A stretch of 64,000 nt of DNA. Source: JALZVT01 sp964634815 (lineage in GTDB: Bacteria; Pseudomonadota; Gammaproteobacteria; Pseudomonadales; Azotimanducaceae). The stretch spans positions 1-64,000 of the forward strand of contig CAZWMD010000004.1 in assembly GCA_964634815.1 (NCBI GenBank). The letters run 5' to 3'. Positions 51,481-60,537 of the stretch are shown here, piece by piece (position 1 is the first letter of the stretch; each line of letters begins with the position of its first letter). The notes under the pieces are model-generated. The model was given only the letters and a program-made list of their open reading frames with translations. It had not been told where the DNA came from and did not search any database. Position numbers and translations under genes: made by a program.

Positions 51481-51552
51481 GCCTACCAGTTGTATACAAG
51501 AGTTTTACACAACTTGTTTTGAATCCGCGTCTCACTCTGAGGATAGTACCGC

Positions 51553-53031
51553 ATGACCAGCACGAACCTAATACTTGGCGCAGCCAACGACATTCTCGTT
51601 GAGCAGCTCGGCAGCATGAGCAACCGCCATGGGATCATCACTGGCGCCACCGGCACCGGCAAAACCGTCTCTCTGCAAGTACTTGCAGAGAGTTTTTCCA
51701 GGCTGGGAGTTCCAGTATTTGCCGCCGATATCAAGGGTGATCTCTCAGGGATCGCTGAAGCGGGCAAACCACACCCGAAAATCGACGAACGACTGGCAAA
51801 GATTCCACTGCCGGAATACAACCAGCGAGGCTACCCCACCCTGCTGTGGGACGTGTTTGGCGAATCGGGACACCCAATTCGTACAACGGTATCTGAGATT
51901 GGCCCCCTGCTGCTTTCGAGTCTGCTAGAGCTTAACGACACCCAAACCGGAGTGCTTTACGCGGCGTTTAAAATCGCTGACGACGACGGTTTGCTGTTAC
52001 TCGATCTGAAAGACCTGCGCTCGCTGTTGAATCACATGGGCCAACACAACAAAGAACTTCGACTGGACTACGGCAATATTTCCAGCGCCTCAATCGCTGC
52101 AATTCAGCGCCGGCTGCTGGTGCTAGAGGAACAGGGCGCTGAAGCCTTTCTCGGTGAACCCTCGATAGCACTGACTGACCTTATGCAGAAGGATTTCAGC
52201 GGCAACGGCGTAATCAACGTACTCGATGCGACACGCCTCACCCAGGAGTCTCCCAGGGTTTATGCCACCTTCCTGTTGTGGCTACTTTCCGAGGTGTTCG
52301 AAGAACTGCCTGAGGCAGGTGATTCTGATTTGCCCAAATTTGTGATGTTTTTCGATGAGGCTCACCTGCTGTTCAATCGCGCTCCAGAGCCCTTGCTCGA
52401 CAAAATCGAGCAGGTGGCTCGATTAATTCGCTCAAAAGGTGTTGGCATCTTTTTTATCACCCAGAGCCCTCTTGATCTTCCCGAAAACGTACTGGGCCAG
52501 ATGGGCATGAAAATCCAGCACGCCCTGCGTGCCTATACCCCTAAAGATCGCAAAGTGATCCGGGCCGTTGCTGAGAGTTTTCGCCCCAACAAAAATTTCA
52601 ACACCGAGGACGTGATCACCGATTTGGGAACCGGTGAAGCTCTGATTTCCGTACTCAACCTGAAGGGCGCCCCACAACCGGTAGAGCGAACGCTGATACG
52701 CCCACCGGAATCACGCATTGGTCCACTGAATAAGTCTGAACGCAAAGCAAAGATCGCCAGCTCTCCCATGTCGGGAAAGTACGACACCGTTGTCGATCGC
52801 GAATCCGCCTACGAGCTGTTACGCGCGCGCGCAGATCAGCTTGCAGACACCCAAAAGGAGCAAAAAATGAGGTCCAAACTGGCCGACGCATCACCAAAGG
52901 CCAAGTCCACAAAACGTCGCAGCAATCGGCAAACACCAGGTGAGGCCATGCTAAAGAGCACGCTGAGATCTGTAGGTTCATCACTGGGTCGTGCGCTGGT
53001 CCGTGGGTTGCTGGGTTCCTTTCGCCGTTGA
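51553..53031 (+). CDS. HerA-like ATPase, DUF853 family
   Basis: The 492-residue protein has Walker A GATGTGKT near residue 31, Walker B FVMFFDEAHLLF near residue 260, a sensor-like FFITQSPLDLPENVLGQMGMKIQHALRAYTPKD near residue 300, and AADIKGDLSGIAEAG near residue 58. This is the DUF853 group of HerA/FtsK-type ATPases, common in proteobacteria and of unknown role. The tail is basic (KRRSNRQTPGEAML). No nurA-like nuclease or restriction partner is next to it, so there is no sign here of a HerA-based defence system. Confidence 0.92.
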   Translation: MTSTNLILGAANDILVEQLGSMSNRHGIITGATGTGKTVSLQVLAESFSRLGVPVFAADIKGDLSGIAEAGKPHPKIDERLAKIPLPEYNQRGYPTLLWDVFGESGHPIRTTVSEIGPLLLSSLLELNDTQTGVLYAAFKIADDDGLLLLDLKDLRSLLNHMGQHNKELRLDYGNISSASIAAIQRRLLVLEEQGAEAFLGEPSIALTDLMQKDFSGNGVINVLDATRLTQESPRVYATFLLWLLSEVFEELPEAGDSDLPKFVMFFDEAHLLFNRAPEPLLDKIEQVARLIRSKGVGIFFITQSPLDLPENVLGQMGMKIQHALRAYTPKDRKVIRAVAESFRPNKNFNTEDVITDLGTGEALISVLNLKGAPQPVERTLIRPPESRIGPLNKSERKAKIASSPMSGKYDTVVDRESAYELLRARADQLADTQKEQKMRSKLADASPKAKSTKRRSNRQTPGEAMLKSTLRSVGSSLGRALVRGLLGSFRR

Positions 53032-53119
53032 GTTGTGGCGCCGCCATATTCAACTTAATTCCATCCTGACCAGGGCTCTAACTCGCCCTTAGCTAGAACA
53101 GAAGTAAACCAAATAGGAA

Positions 53120-54181
53120 ATGTTGATGATCAATTCACATCCAAACCAAAAACGACCGCGAGTCACTTGTTGGTCCAGCCTTGCACCCAAACTTTTAGGA
53201 GGAGCAACACTCGCTCTCGCGACACTCAGCCTAAGCACCAATGCTCTGGCTGATGTAATCCAGCTCAACAACGGTGACCGTATCACCGGCACCGTGGGCA
53301 ACATCACCAGCGGTCAGATTACCGTTGCTACAGCCTATGCTGGCGACCTGGTGATCGGCATGGCAGACGTTGCCGATATTCAAACAGACGGCACTTACGA
53401 CGTCACATTGGCTTCTGGCGACACCGTCTCAGCCCAGCTGGTAGCCGATGGCCTGCTGGTGAATGGCAGCGTCCAGCAAGCAGATATCGCTGACATTTCT
53501 CTGCTTGCCCCGCCACCAAACAATGATCCGGTATGGACGTCTCGTATCGATGCGCTGGCGAGCCGGTCCAACGGCAACGCCGACACCCAGGTACTGAGTC
53601 TGATTGCAGATTCTCAATACACCCATGGAATAGATGGCAAGAACGAACACCGGGTGACCGCCTATTGGGGCGATGAAGAGGCTGATGGTGAAACCACCAA
53701 AGAGCAAATCGAGGTCGATTACACCTATCGCCGCTATCTGCGCAACGACTGGTACACCGGAGCTAACCTGGAATTCTTTCGCGACAGCCTAAAGGATGTG
53801 GACAGCCGCTGGACGGTGGGTGCCCACCTCGGAAAACTCTTTTGGGACAACGCCCTGGGGCGTTTCTCCGCCGAGATTGGTATCAGTCAGGTGTTTGAAG
53901 ATCTGGCGGGCGACAGCGAAAGCAACCCTGCCGTTCGCTTTGCGATGGGTTACAACCGCTTCCTCACGCCAACCACAGAGTTCTATCACAACAACGAATT
54001 CTTGACGATTCTGGGTGGTGGCCGAGGCGAGATCTTTGATTCGTCGACCGGCTTGCGATTCAGCCTGTCGGATGCACTGTCAGTAACAGTGCGCGCTGAT
54101 CTGCGGCACGAAACCGAGCCACCAGAAGGGGCTCATCGCTCTGACATCACCTACGCCTTTGGCGTAGGTTATCTCTTCTAG
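53120..54181 (+). CDS. DUF481 family outer-membrane beta-barrel protein
   Basis: A 353-residue exported protein. The signal peptide ends near ALADVIQL. A short repeated module follows (IQLNNGDRITGTV, ITVATAYAGDLVIGMADVADIQ). From about residue 140 alternating-residue beta-strands continue to a C-terminal aromatic (FGVGYLF), typical of barrel proteins of the DUF481 family. It should sit in the outer membrane; function is unknown. There are two possible starts (53120 and 53126). Confidence 0.88.
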   Translation: MLMINSHPNQKRPRVTCWSSLAPKLLGGATLALATLSLSTNALADVIQLNNGDRITGTVGNITSGQITVATAYAGDLVIGMADVADIQTDGTYDVTLASGDTVSAQLVADGLLVNGSVQQADIADISLLAPPPNNDPVWTSRIDALASRSNGNADTQVLSLIADSQYTHGIDGKNEHRVTAYWGDEEADGETTKEQIEVDYTYRRYLRNDWYTGANLEFFRDSLKDVDSRWTVGAHLGKLFWDNALGRFSAEIGISQVFEDLAGDSESNPAVRFAMGYNRFLTPTTEFYHNNEFLTILGGGRGEIFDSSTGLRFSLSDALSVTVRADLRHETEPPEGAHRSDITYAFGVGYLF

Positions 54182-54222
54182 ACGGGTCTGAGGTCCAACA
54201 GGTCTCAGGTAAATGGGCGACC

Positions 54223-54957
54223 TTAGTCGTCGCCCATAACTCCAAAGATATGGAGCAGAGACATCAGCAGATTGTAGATAGTAACGAACAGTGCGGTGGT
54301 GGCCAGGATGTAGTTGGTCTCACCGCCGTGCACAATCTCGCTGGTCTGGTAAAGGATCAGCGCACTCATGAGCAGCACAACAAAGCCTGAGACTGCAAGG
54401 CTGACCGGCGCGGGCAATGAAACCCCAAACAGAATCATGCCGACGTACAGCAGGCACATGCCAAGTAAAAGCATGCAGCCAACCATCACAAAGCCCCGCA
54501 GAAAGCTCATGTCCGCCTTGGTAGTGACCACATAGGCAGACAGCCCAAGGAACACAAAGGCGGTCAGGCCAAAGGCCTGAGTGACCACCGCAGATCCATT
54601 TGGCAACCCTAGATGTATACCAACTGCCGATCCAACTTGAACACCCAGGAAACCGGTGAACAGGAAGATCGACAGCAGCCCCCAGGCGCTATTCGCAGTT
54701 GCGCTAATTAGGAACGATAACCCCATAAAAATTGCAAAGAATGGAATAAATCCCATGAACTTCAGCTCGAGCGCCATCGCCACGCCACCGGTGAGGGATG
54801 CAAACGCAAGCGTTGCTGCCAGCAGCATGTAGGTATTTTTCAGTACCTTATTTGCGGCAAGATCAGTGCCCGCCTGGACGCCAACACCGCGGTTATGGGT
54901 AGTCAGGTCACTGTCCGCGGGGACAGCCACCGGTCGATTTAAGTGTTCGTTTGCCAT
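54223..54957 (-). CDS. Bax inhibitor-1/YccA-family membrane protein
   Basis: This 244-residue protein has seven hydrophobic helices after a hydrophilic start: NTYMLLAATLAFASLTGGVAMAL, FFAIFMGLSFLISATANSAW, SIFLFTGFLGVQVGSAV, FGLTAFVFLGLSAYVVTTK, GCMLLLGMCLLYVGMILFG and others. That is the BI-1/YccA architecture, with conserved Asp/Asn-rich C-terminal helix (ETNYILATTALFVTIYNLLMSLLHIFGVMG). Bacterial members resemble YccA, an FtsH-interacting protein; calcium leak activity is known in some. It is transcribed alone and convergent with the DUF481 gene. Confidence 0.92.
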   Translation of the reverse strand: MANEHLNRPVAVPADSDLTTHNRGVGVQAGTDLAANKVLKNTYMLLAATLAFASLTGGVAMALELKFMGFIPFFAIFMGLSFLISATANSAWGLLSIFLFTGFLGVQVGSAVGIHLGLPNGSAVVTQAFGLTAFVFLGLSAYVVTTKADMSFLRGFVMVGCMLLLGMCLLYVGMILFGVSLPAPVSLAVSGFVVLLMSALILYQTSEIVHGGETNYILATTALFVTIYNLLMSLLHIFGVMGDD

Positions 54958-55199
54958 TGTGCTTCAGTACCTTTCAGCAAATTGTCGTAGCTCTCCCTTA
55001 TATAGTGGCCCATTCCCCAAGTTGCAAGTGTGAGTCTGTGAGCACAACCGACAATCTTCCTCTTTTATTCATGATTATCAGCCACTTAGACGCACCATAA
55101 ATATCTCTTGCCCCCACCCCTGTAGGCGGCTTTACTTCCCTCGTGGCGGTACCCCATGGGTGCCAGACTACGTCTAACAATAATTCTGGGAGAGACTCC

Positions 55200-55571
55200 A
55201 TGCTTGGATACACCACCATTGGCGCTAAAGACCTCGACAAGGCCTGTGCGTTTTACGACGCCCTGCTCGGCGAAATTGGCGCAACACAAATTATGGGGAT
55301 GGACCGAATCAAGTTTTATGGCACGGCACCCGATGCCGCGATGCTGGCGATTTGCACGCCTTACGACGAAGGGGAGCAACACTGCGGAAACGGCAATATG
55401 GTTGCTATACCAGCCGACCGCCCAACAGTAGACAAGCTTTATGCCAAGGCCATCTCGCTCGGCGCTACGGATGAAGGGGAGCCCGGAGAGCGTATGCCAG
55501 TATTTTATGGCGCTTACGTGCGAGACCCCGATGGCAACAAGCTGTGCTTTTATGAAATGAAAATGGGCTAG
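55200..55571 (+). CDS. VOC (glyoxalase/bleomycin-resistance fold) family protein
   Basis: A 123-residue single-domain VOC protein. It starts MLGYTTIGAKDLDKACAFYDALLGEIGA and ends with GAYVRDPDGNKLCFYEMK, where the metal-ligand residues of the fold usually lie. Functions in the family range from isomerases to dioxygenases and resistance proteins, and none is indicated. The ATG at 55200 follows a TGGGAGAG site, so the longer frame from 55143 was rejected. Confidence 0.88.
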   Translation: MLGYTTIGAKDLDKACAFYDALLGEIGATQIMGMDRIKFYGTAPDAAMLAICTPYDEGEQHCGNGNMVAIPADRPTVDKLYAKAISLGATDEGEPGERMPVFYGAYVRDPDGNKLCFYEMKMG

Positions 55572-55581
55572 CCGCCCAGCT

Positions 55582-55623
55582 CACAGCTGAGCATCTGGGA
55601 GGCCTGCGTCGCTGGGCTCCCAG
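55582..55623. repeat. Two small hairpins between convergent VOC and hydrolase genes
   Basis: CTGGGAG (55595-55601) and CTCCCAG (55617-55623) are perfect complements around a 15-base loop. A second short hairpin, GCTCA with TGAGC, lies just before. No T tract follows on either strand, so terminator function is only possible. Confidence 0.4.
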
Positions 55624-55649
55624 GTGTTATCTCCTCTACCAATGCTCAG

Positions 55650-56372
55650 TTAATGCTGCGCTAAAAATTCTCTCACCTGTCTCATCGCGTCGGAGCGTAC
55701 CGCCGGTTCTTTCCAGGACTCGATATAGAGCACATCTGCAGCAAGCTCACGAATTCTCAGTGAGGTTTCCTTTGGGTGATACAGGTCATTGCCTTCAAGT
55801 ACACACAGCGGGGTTTCAAGCTGTGCAACAAACTCGTCATCCACATTAAACAGAAAGTTGTCGCCGTCATACATGTTGCTGCGAAAGCTCTGCCAGTCGT
55901 TTGCGTCAGCCGTGCTGCCCTCTTGCAGTTCTTCAGCCCAGCCGTCGAACATCGCGTAAAACGCATCACGATTCTTATCGTCAGCCATTAACCCAATCGA
56001 TTGAAACAGCACCGCAGAACGAACCCGCTGGGGAACCGCCTCTATTAACCCCATGGCGTAAGGGCCGCCGATGCACATACCCATCACGTGAAACTGATCG
56101 ACACCCAGATGGTCAAGTACAGCCAATTGATCAGACGCATAGGTCTGCCACGAATCATGCGCGGTAACGGGAGCTGATGATTTGCCAGCGTTACGCTGGT
56201 CCATCGCAATCACCCTGTGAGAATCAGCCAGTTCGGTGATTGGGTTCCAGTCAGCGCGATGCCAAAAGTCGATTGCCGATTTCATCCCGCCGGGTGCCAG
56301 TAAAAAAACCACAGGGCCAGAACCCACGTCTTCGTAATACAAATGGGCGTTGCCAGTATCCAGAAAAGGCAT
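55650..56372 (-). CDS. Alpha/beta hydrolase, last gene of the AruI/AruH-like operon
   Basis: The 240-residue hydrolase has FLLAPGGMKSAIDFW as oxyanion segment, MDQRNAGKSSAP, and the nucleophile position in GMCIGGPYAMGLIE near residue 96, where the usual GxSxG Ser is replaced by Cys (GMCIG). A Cys nucleophile occurs in dienelactone-hydrolase-type enzymes. The final catalytic His position of the usual fold is not clear to me. It starts only 4 bp after the aminotransferase stop, so co-translation is likely, but its reaction is unknown. Confidence 0.82.
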   Translation of the reverse strand: MPFLDTGNAHLYYEDVGSGPVVFLLAPGGMKSAIDFWHRADWNPITELADSHRVIAMDQRNAGKSSAPVTAHDSWQTYASDQLAVLDHLGVDQFHVMGMCIGGPYAMGLIEAVPQRVRSAVLFQSIGLMADDKNRDAFYAMFDGWAEELQEGSTADANDWQSFRSNMYDGDNFLFNVDDEFVAQLETPLCVLEGNDLYHPKETSLRIRELAADVLYIESWKEPAVRSDAMRQVREFLAQH

Positions 56373-56376
56373 ATCT

Positions 56377-57567
56377 CTAGTCTCCTAACAGGTTTTCAAT
56401 TCGATCAAACGCACGAGCCAGGTCTTCTTGCGGCACGGTAAGGCTTAAGCGCACGTAGTCGTTGGCACTCGCGCCAAAGCCGCTTCCGGGAATGGTGGAG
56501 ATACCGGCGTCATCCAGTAGTAACTGGGCAAAGGCATCTCCGGAGTTTGCCACTGCTGAGCCATTGAGCATGACAAACATCCCTGCTGGCGGCACAAAAC
56601 AGTCGAGCTTTTTGATTTTCTTAACTCGACCCACAACATAATCTCGCCGTTTCAGATAGGAGCGTCGCATCAGCTCCACCTCTTCGGCATCATTCGCCAA
56701 AGCAAAGGCGGCACCGTCCTGAACAAACTGGCAAACGCCAAAGAACGCCGCTCCAGACATGTTGATTAACGCTTCGGTCATTGGCGGATCAGCAACAGTC
56801 CAACCAATGCGCCACCCTGTCATGGCATGAGACTTGGACAAACCATCAATCACCACAACATTTGACAGATCTTCAGTGCACTTAAGCATGGAGACATGTG
56901 GTGCATCAAAGGTGATCAGCGAATACACCTCATCGCAAATCAACCACAGGTTGCGCTTGCGACATTCCCGCGCCAGCCTGCCCAGGGTGTCAGGACCAAT
57001 CAGGTTGCCACAGGGATTACCCGGGGTATTAACAAGCACCGCACGAGTGTTGGGCTGGACCTGGGCCAGCAGCATGTCCACATCAAGTTCAAAGTTCGGC
57101 GCACTAAGTGGCACGCTTTGAATCTGCGCACCAATGGCATCAAACACCCCCTGATAACCGATATACATAGGCTCCGGTACCAGCACTCCGTCACCGGCAT
57201 CCAGTACACAGGAAAACACTCCATAGAGCGCAGCCGTGGCGCCAGGGAACACCACAATCTGGTCCCGCTCAAACTGCCGACCCGTACTTTTTGTTTCCAC
57301 ATCAGCAATGGCGTCGCGCAAACCCTCTTCACCCGCCGCTGGCGAATAATGCGTGCGCCCTGCTCGCATCTGCGCAACCACATGCTCGGCAATGTATTCG
57401 GGCGTGTCAAAATCGGGGTCGCCAACACTCAAAACTATGATGTCTTCACCGTTCTGCAACCGTGCTTGCGCATCGTAATGCACTTTCCAGACGTCCCCTC
57501 CCGGCTGCGCGAGCCGCCTGGTCATGCGCGAGAAACCAGGTTTGTTAGATGGGCTTACGTCAGTCAT
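56377..57567 (-). CDS. PLP-dependent aminotransferase, resembling arginine:pyruvate transaminase AruH
   Basis: A 396-residue fold-type I aminotransferase. It has LSVGDPDFDTPEYI near residue 46, EPMYIGYQGVFDAIGA, NTPGNPCGN, ICDEVYSLITFDAP and the PLP-lysine segment GLSKSHAMTGWRIGW near residue 240. The wording of these motifs is close to AruH as I remember it, which uses arginine with pyruvate. The ATG at 57567 overlaps the AruI-like stop by 8 bp; the frame extending to 57723 is the shadow of that gene. Pairing with an AruI-like decarboxylase supports the assignment; other amino acids remain possible. Confidence 0.85.
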   Translation of the reverse strand: MTDVSPSNKPGFSRMTRRLAQPGGDVWKVHYDAQARLQNGEDIIVLSVGDPDFDTPEYIAEHVVAQMRAGRTHYSPAAGEEGLRDAIADVETKSTGRQFERDQIVVFPGATAALYGVFSCVLDAGDGVLVPEPMYIGYQGVFDAIGAQIQSVPLSAPNFELDVDMLLAQVQPNTRAVLVNTPGNPCGNLIGPDTLGRLARECRKRNLWLICDEVYSLITFDAPHVSMLKCTEDLSNVVVIDGLSKSHAMTGWRIGWTVADPPMTEALINMSGAAFFGVCQFVQDGAAFALANDAEEVELMRRSYLKRRDYVVGRVKKIKKLDCFVPPAGMFVMLNGSAVANSGDAFAQLLLDDAGISTIPGSGFGASANDYVRLSLTVPQEDLARAFDRIENLLGD

Positions 57568-59260
57568 ACCATTGACCACTCGGCTGTGTGATGAGTTTTT
57601 CTTGCTGAACCAAAATAATCGACGGGCCGTCGAGCCCCGCATGTTCTCGCAAGGTGACTTCGAGATCCCCGAAGGTGTCTGGCGCACTAAATGCGACGCG
57701 ATAGGCTTTTGCGATGAGCTCAAAATCTGGCGCCGATATCAACGTAGACTCTGTTGAGACTGATCGTCCTCGCAGACTGTTCTCAATCTCCTCGTAACCG
57801 CGATTTGTCCAGATGAGCAGCGTGACTGGCAACCTGTGATCTACAGCGGTCGCAAGTTCAGTAAGACTGAACTGCGCCCCACCATCACCTATCAGAGCAA
57901 GCACCGGTTCATCGAGCGCGGTGGCCGCACCAAAGGCAGCGGGAATGGCGTACCCCAGGGTCCCAAAGCCGGTGACCGAATGAAAATAGCGGCGCGGTCG
58001 ATTGGGCTCGTACTGCCAGGTTGCGTAATAGGTAGGGCGAGTCGAATCACCAACCACACAGGTATCTCCCAGCGCGCGCGTAATGGTGGCAAAAAATTCG
58101 GCCATCTGCGGATGCCAATGCGCCTCATTAAGTGCGGCAGCACGCAAGGCCTGGGCCCGACGCGCACCTGTAGATGTCAGCATCGAGCGTGCAGCACGAG
58201 CGCCGATGGCTTCATCCAATCCCAATTCCTGTGCAAAACCCCTGGCCGCCGCACGCGCGCTCAGGCACAAGGTCAGATTTGCCTGCTGATTACGCTGCAA
58301 CTGCTGCGCATCAATATCGATGCGCAAGAGTTGGCCGTCAAAACAAGTCTCACCATCCATAAGCAGGTCGTAGTCAGTCTCGCCAAACTCTGTACCAACA
58401 GCCAACACTACATCTGCTGCACGCATCGCAGCCCTGGTACAACCAAGCGATGGACTACCCCCAACTGCCAGAGGGTGGTCGGACGGTAACAGGCCTTTGG
58501 CATTGGAAGTGGTTACAACAGGTAATTGCAAGACCTCAGCGATACCCCGCCAGGCTTTGGCTGCGCTTACTGCACCACCGCCACAAACCAACAAGGGTTC
58601 TTTGGCTTCGCGCAATAACTCAACCATTGTTGCAATGGTTTGTTGCTCGCCTGGCTCTTGCTGAGTTTGTCGATTTGCCCTGCGTTTATGCCTTGCCCGC
58701 GCATCGGCAACTCCCTGACTTAGCTCCTGCGTTGCAAACCTTTGCTCCATGACGTCCATGGGAATTTGAATGTGCACAGGACCTGGACGCTGACATTCAA
58801 ACAATTCAAACGCCGTCGCAACGTGGTCGAGCAACATGGCTGGCGTTTCTACATGCAAACTCAGGCGGCAGAACGAACTGGCCGCAGCCTGTTGATTTGG
58901 TAACTCATGCAGTTGCCCAAGGCCCTTACCAAGGGCCTGTGTGCTGGCCACTGCCGAAACAATCAATAGCGGGATTGAATCGGCCAACGCCTGTCCTATC
59001 GCCGTAGCAGCATTAAGCAAACCCGGCCCGCTGATCAGAAAGCACACTCCAACACCGCCACTCGCACGTGCATAGCCATCGGCCATAAAACCGGCACCCT
59101 GCTCATGTCGAGTGGTGATATGCGAGATAGTCGATCTCGAAAGCCCACGGTAAAGCTCAAGCGTATGATTCCCCGGAATGCCAAACACATGGCTCACGCC
59201 GTACGCCTCAAGCAGTTCTGGCAACGCCTCACCGCAGCGCAACCCCTCAGTCTCAGTCAT
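57560..59260 (-). CDS. ThDP-dependent decarboxylase, resembling 2-ketoarginine decarboxylase AruI
   Basis: The 566-residue enzyme has the three ThDP-fold domains. The N-terminal part shows YGVSHVFGIPGNHTLELYRGLSRS with the catalytic Glu in TTRHEQGAGFMADGYAR, and the C-terminal ThDP-binding motif is LALIGDGGAQFSLTEL...NRGYEEIENSL. The FGIPG.HT.ELYRGL opening is the pattern I recall from AruI (5-guanidino-2-oxopentanoate decarboxylase). Acetolactate synthase is a less likely alternative, as no small subunit is present. It is followed by an AruH-like transaminase, and together they would turn arginine into 4-guanidinobutyraldehyde. Confidence 0.85.
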   Translation of the reverse strand: MTETEGLRCGEALPELLEAYGVSHVFGIPGNHTLELYRGLSRSTISHITTRHEQGAGFMADGYARASGGVGVCFLISGPGLLNAATAIGQALADSIPLLIVSAVASTQALGKGLGQLHELPNQQAAASSFCRLSLHVETPAMLLDHVATAFELFECQRPGPVHIQIPMDVMEQRFATQELSQGVADARARHKRRANRQTQQEPGEQQTIATMVELLREAKEPLLVCGGGAVSAAKAWRGIAEVLQLPVVTTSNAKGLLPSDHPLAVGGSPSLGCTRAAMRAADVVLAVGTEFGETDYDLLMDGETCFDGQLLRIDIDAQQLQRNQQANLTLCLSARAAARGFAQELGLDEAIGARAARSMLTSTGARRAQALRAAALNEAHWHPQMAEFFATITRALGDTCVVGDSTRPTYYATWQYEPNRPRRYFHSVTGFGTLGYAIPAAFGAATALDEPVLALIGDGGAQFSLTELATAVDHRLPVTLLIWTNRGYEEIENSLRGRSVSTESTLISAPDFELIAKAYRVAFSAPDTFGDLEVTLREHAGLDGPSIILVQQEKLITQPSGQWYD

Positions 59261-59287
59261 ACAGTCTCTCTCATTTTAAATGGCGCC

Positions 59288-60466
59288 TTAGATGGCGCCT
59301 GCTTCGCGCCAATCAGCGATTTGGCTCGAGCTGAAATCCAGTTCGCGGAGTATCGAATCGGTATCACCCCCAAGGTCCGGAGCTGGTCCCTGAACAACCG
59401 GCTGATCGGTACTGGTGGTATGCGCTGCAGACACAACGCGTGCCAGTGTGCCATCTCCCAGATCCGTTTCAGCAAACACAGGTCTGGTCGCGAGCTGTGC
59501 ATCCTCCGCGACCGCCGCAAAATCACGAATGCTCGCCACAGGCACGCCCGCCGCTTCAAAAGTATCAAGCCAGTGTTGCGTCGTGTGGTTCTGAAATATT
59601 GGATTCATAAGATCATTAAGCGCCTGGGTCTGTTCTATGCGCACCGACGCCTGCGCGAACTCAGGATAACGCTCTTGAAGTCCCAACACTTCAAACAACG
59701 CCTCAACCTGCGCCTCCTTTATGGCTACTACCTGAACAAAGCCGTCTGCGGTTGCAAACACATTTGCGGTAGGTGCTTTTGTCGGAGAGCGATTACCGAG
59801 CAACTCAGGTTGCACCCCGTTAACCATGTAGGCGCTCATCTGTGGCGCCTGAAGCACCATAGCCGTATCCATCATGGCAACGTCTACCGCCTGTCCTTCG
59901 CCGGTCGCCAGGCGTCGATACAGAGCCGCTGAGACTGCAAATGCCGTATTCAGCGCTGTGGCCATATCTACCGGCATATAGCCTGTACGGGTTGGTCCGG
60001 TTTGCGGGTGCCCATTGATCGCCATCATGCCGGACGACGCCTGAATAGCGCCGTCAAAGGCAGGCAGATGCGAGCTGGGACCACTCTGACCAAATCCGGA
60101 TACTGAGGCATAAATAATGTCTTCCCGGAGAGCCCGCACAGCCTCATAGCCATACCCCAGACGCTGCATGACGCCAGGCCGAAACCCTTGAATAAATACA
60201 TCCGCCGTGGGGATCAGCCGTTGCAGTATTGGCGCTGCCGCGACACCCTTCATATCAAGCGTCAGACTCTTCTTGCCAATGTTACAGGTATAGAAGGACG
60301 GCGAACCCTTCTTGCCCGCCATCAGGTTACGCGTCATATCACCCATGCCTGGCGGTTCCACCTTAATGACCTCCGCGCCGTGTTGTGCCAACTGCTGGGT
60401 TGCAAAAGGGCCAGCAAGCACCTGAGTGAAATCGACGACACGAATGCCTGCAAAAGGCTGAGCCAT
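59288..60466 (-). CDS. CaiB/BaiF family CoA-transferase
   Basis: A 392-residue class III CoA-transferase. It begins with PFAGIRVVDFTQVLAGPFATQQLAQHGAEVIKVEPP. The catalytic Asp lies in GYMPVDMATALNTAF near residue 168, with FDGAIQASSGMMAINGHP before it and GNRSPTKAPTANVFATADGFV after. It moves CoA between carboxylates. It is the first gene of the minus-strand operon and lies 27 bp before the decarboxylase gene. With a decarboxylase, the pair superficially resembles formyl-CoA transferase and oxalyl-CoA decarboxylase, but the decarboxylase motifs are AruI-like, so its acid substrate is unknown. Confidence 0.92.
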   Translation of the reverse strand: MAQPFAGIRVVDFTQVLAGPFATQQLAQHGAEVIKVEPPGMGDMTRNLMAGKKGSPSFYTCNIGKKSLTLDMKGVAAAPILQRLIPTADVFIQGFRPGVMQRLGYGYEAVRALREDIIYASVSGFGQSGPSSHLPAFDGAIQASSGMMAINGHPQTGPTRTGYMPVDMATALNTAFAVSAALYRRLATGEGQAVDVAMMDTAMVLQAPQMSAYMVNGVQPELLGNRSPTKAPTANVFATADGFVQVVAIKEAQVEALFEVLGLQERYPEFAQASVRIEQTQALNDLMNPIFQNHTTQHWLDTFEAAGVPVASIRDFAAVAEDAQLATRPVFAETDLGDGTLARVVSAAHTTSTDQPVVQGPAPDLGGDTDSILRELDFSSSQIADWREAGAI

Positions 60467-60537
60467 GGTCTGTTTCCCGCGTTAACAAGGGATTACCATA
60501 AACGCTGAGCGCTCTAGTTCAAAAGGGGATTGTGGAA

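Noticed and set aside
51553..53031. A HerA-based anti-phage system
   Set aside because: The protein belongs to the housekeeping-like DUF853 group, and no NurA, DUF4297, Sir2 or similar partner is next to it.
57560..57723. An N-terminal extension of the aminotransferase by 52 residues
   Set aside because: It is the antisense-free overlap with the preceding decarboxylase gene in another frame; the family start fits the ATG at 57567.
57560..60466. Oxalate degradation (formyl-CoA transferase plus oxalyl-CoA decarboxylase)
   Set aside because: The decarboxylase opening matches AruI-type enzymes and it is coupled to an aminotransferase, which oxalate breakdown does not need.
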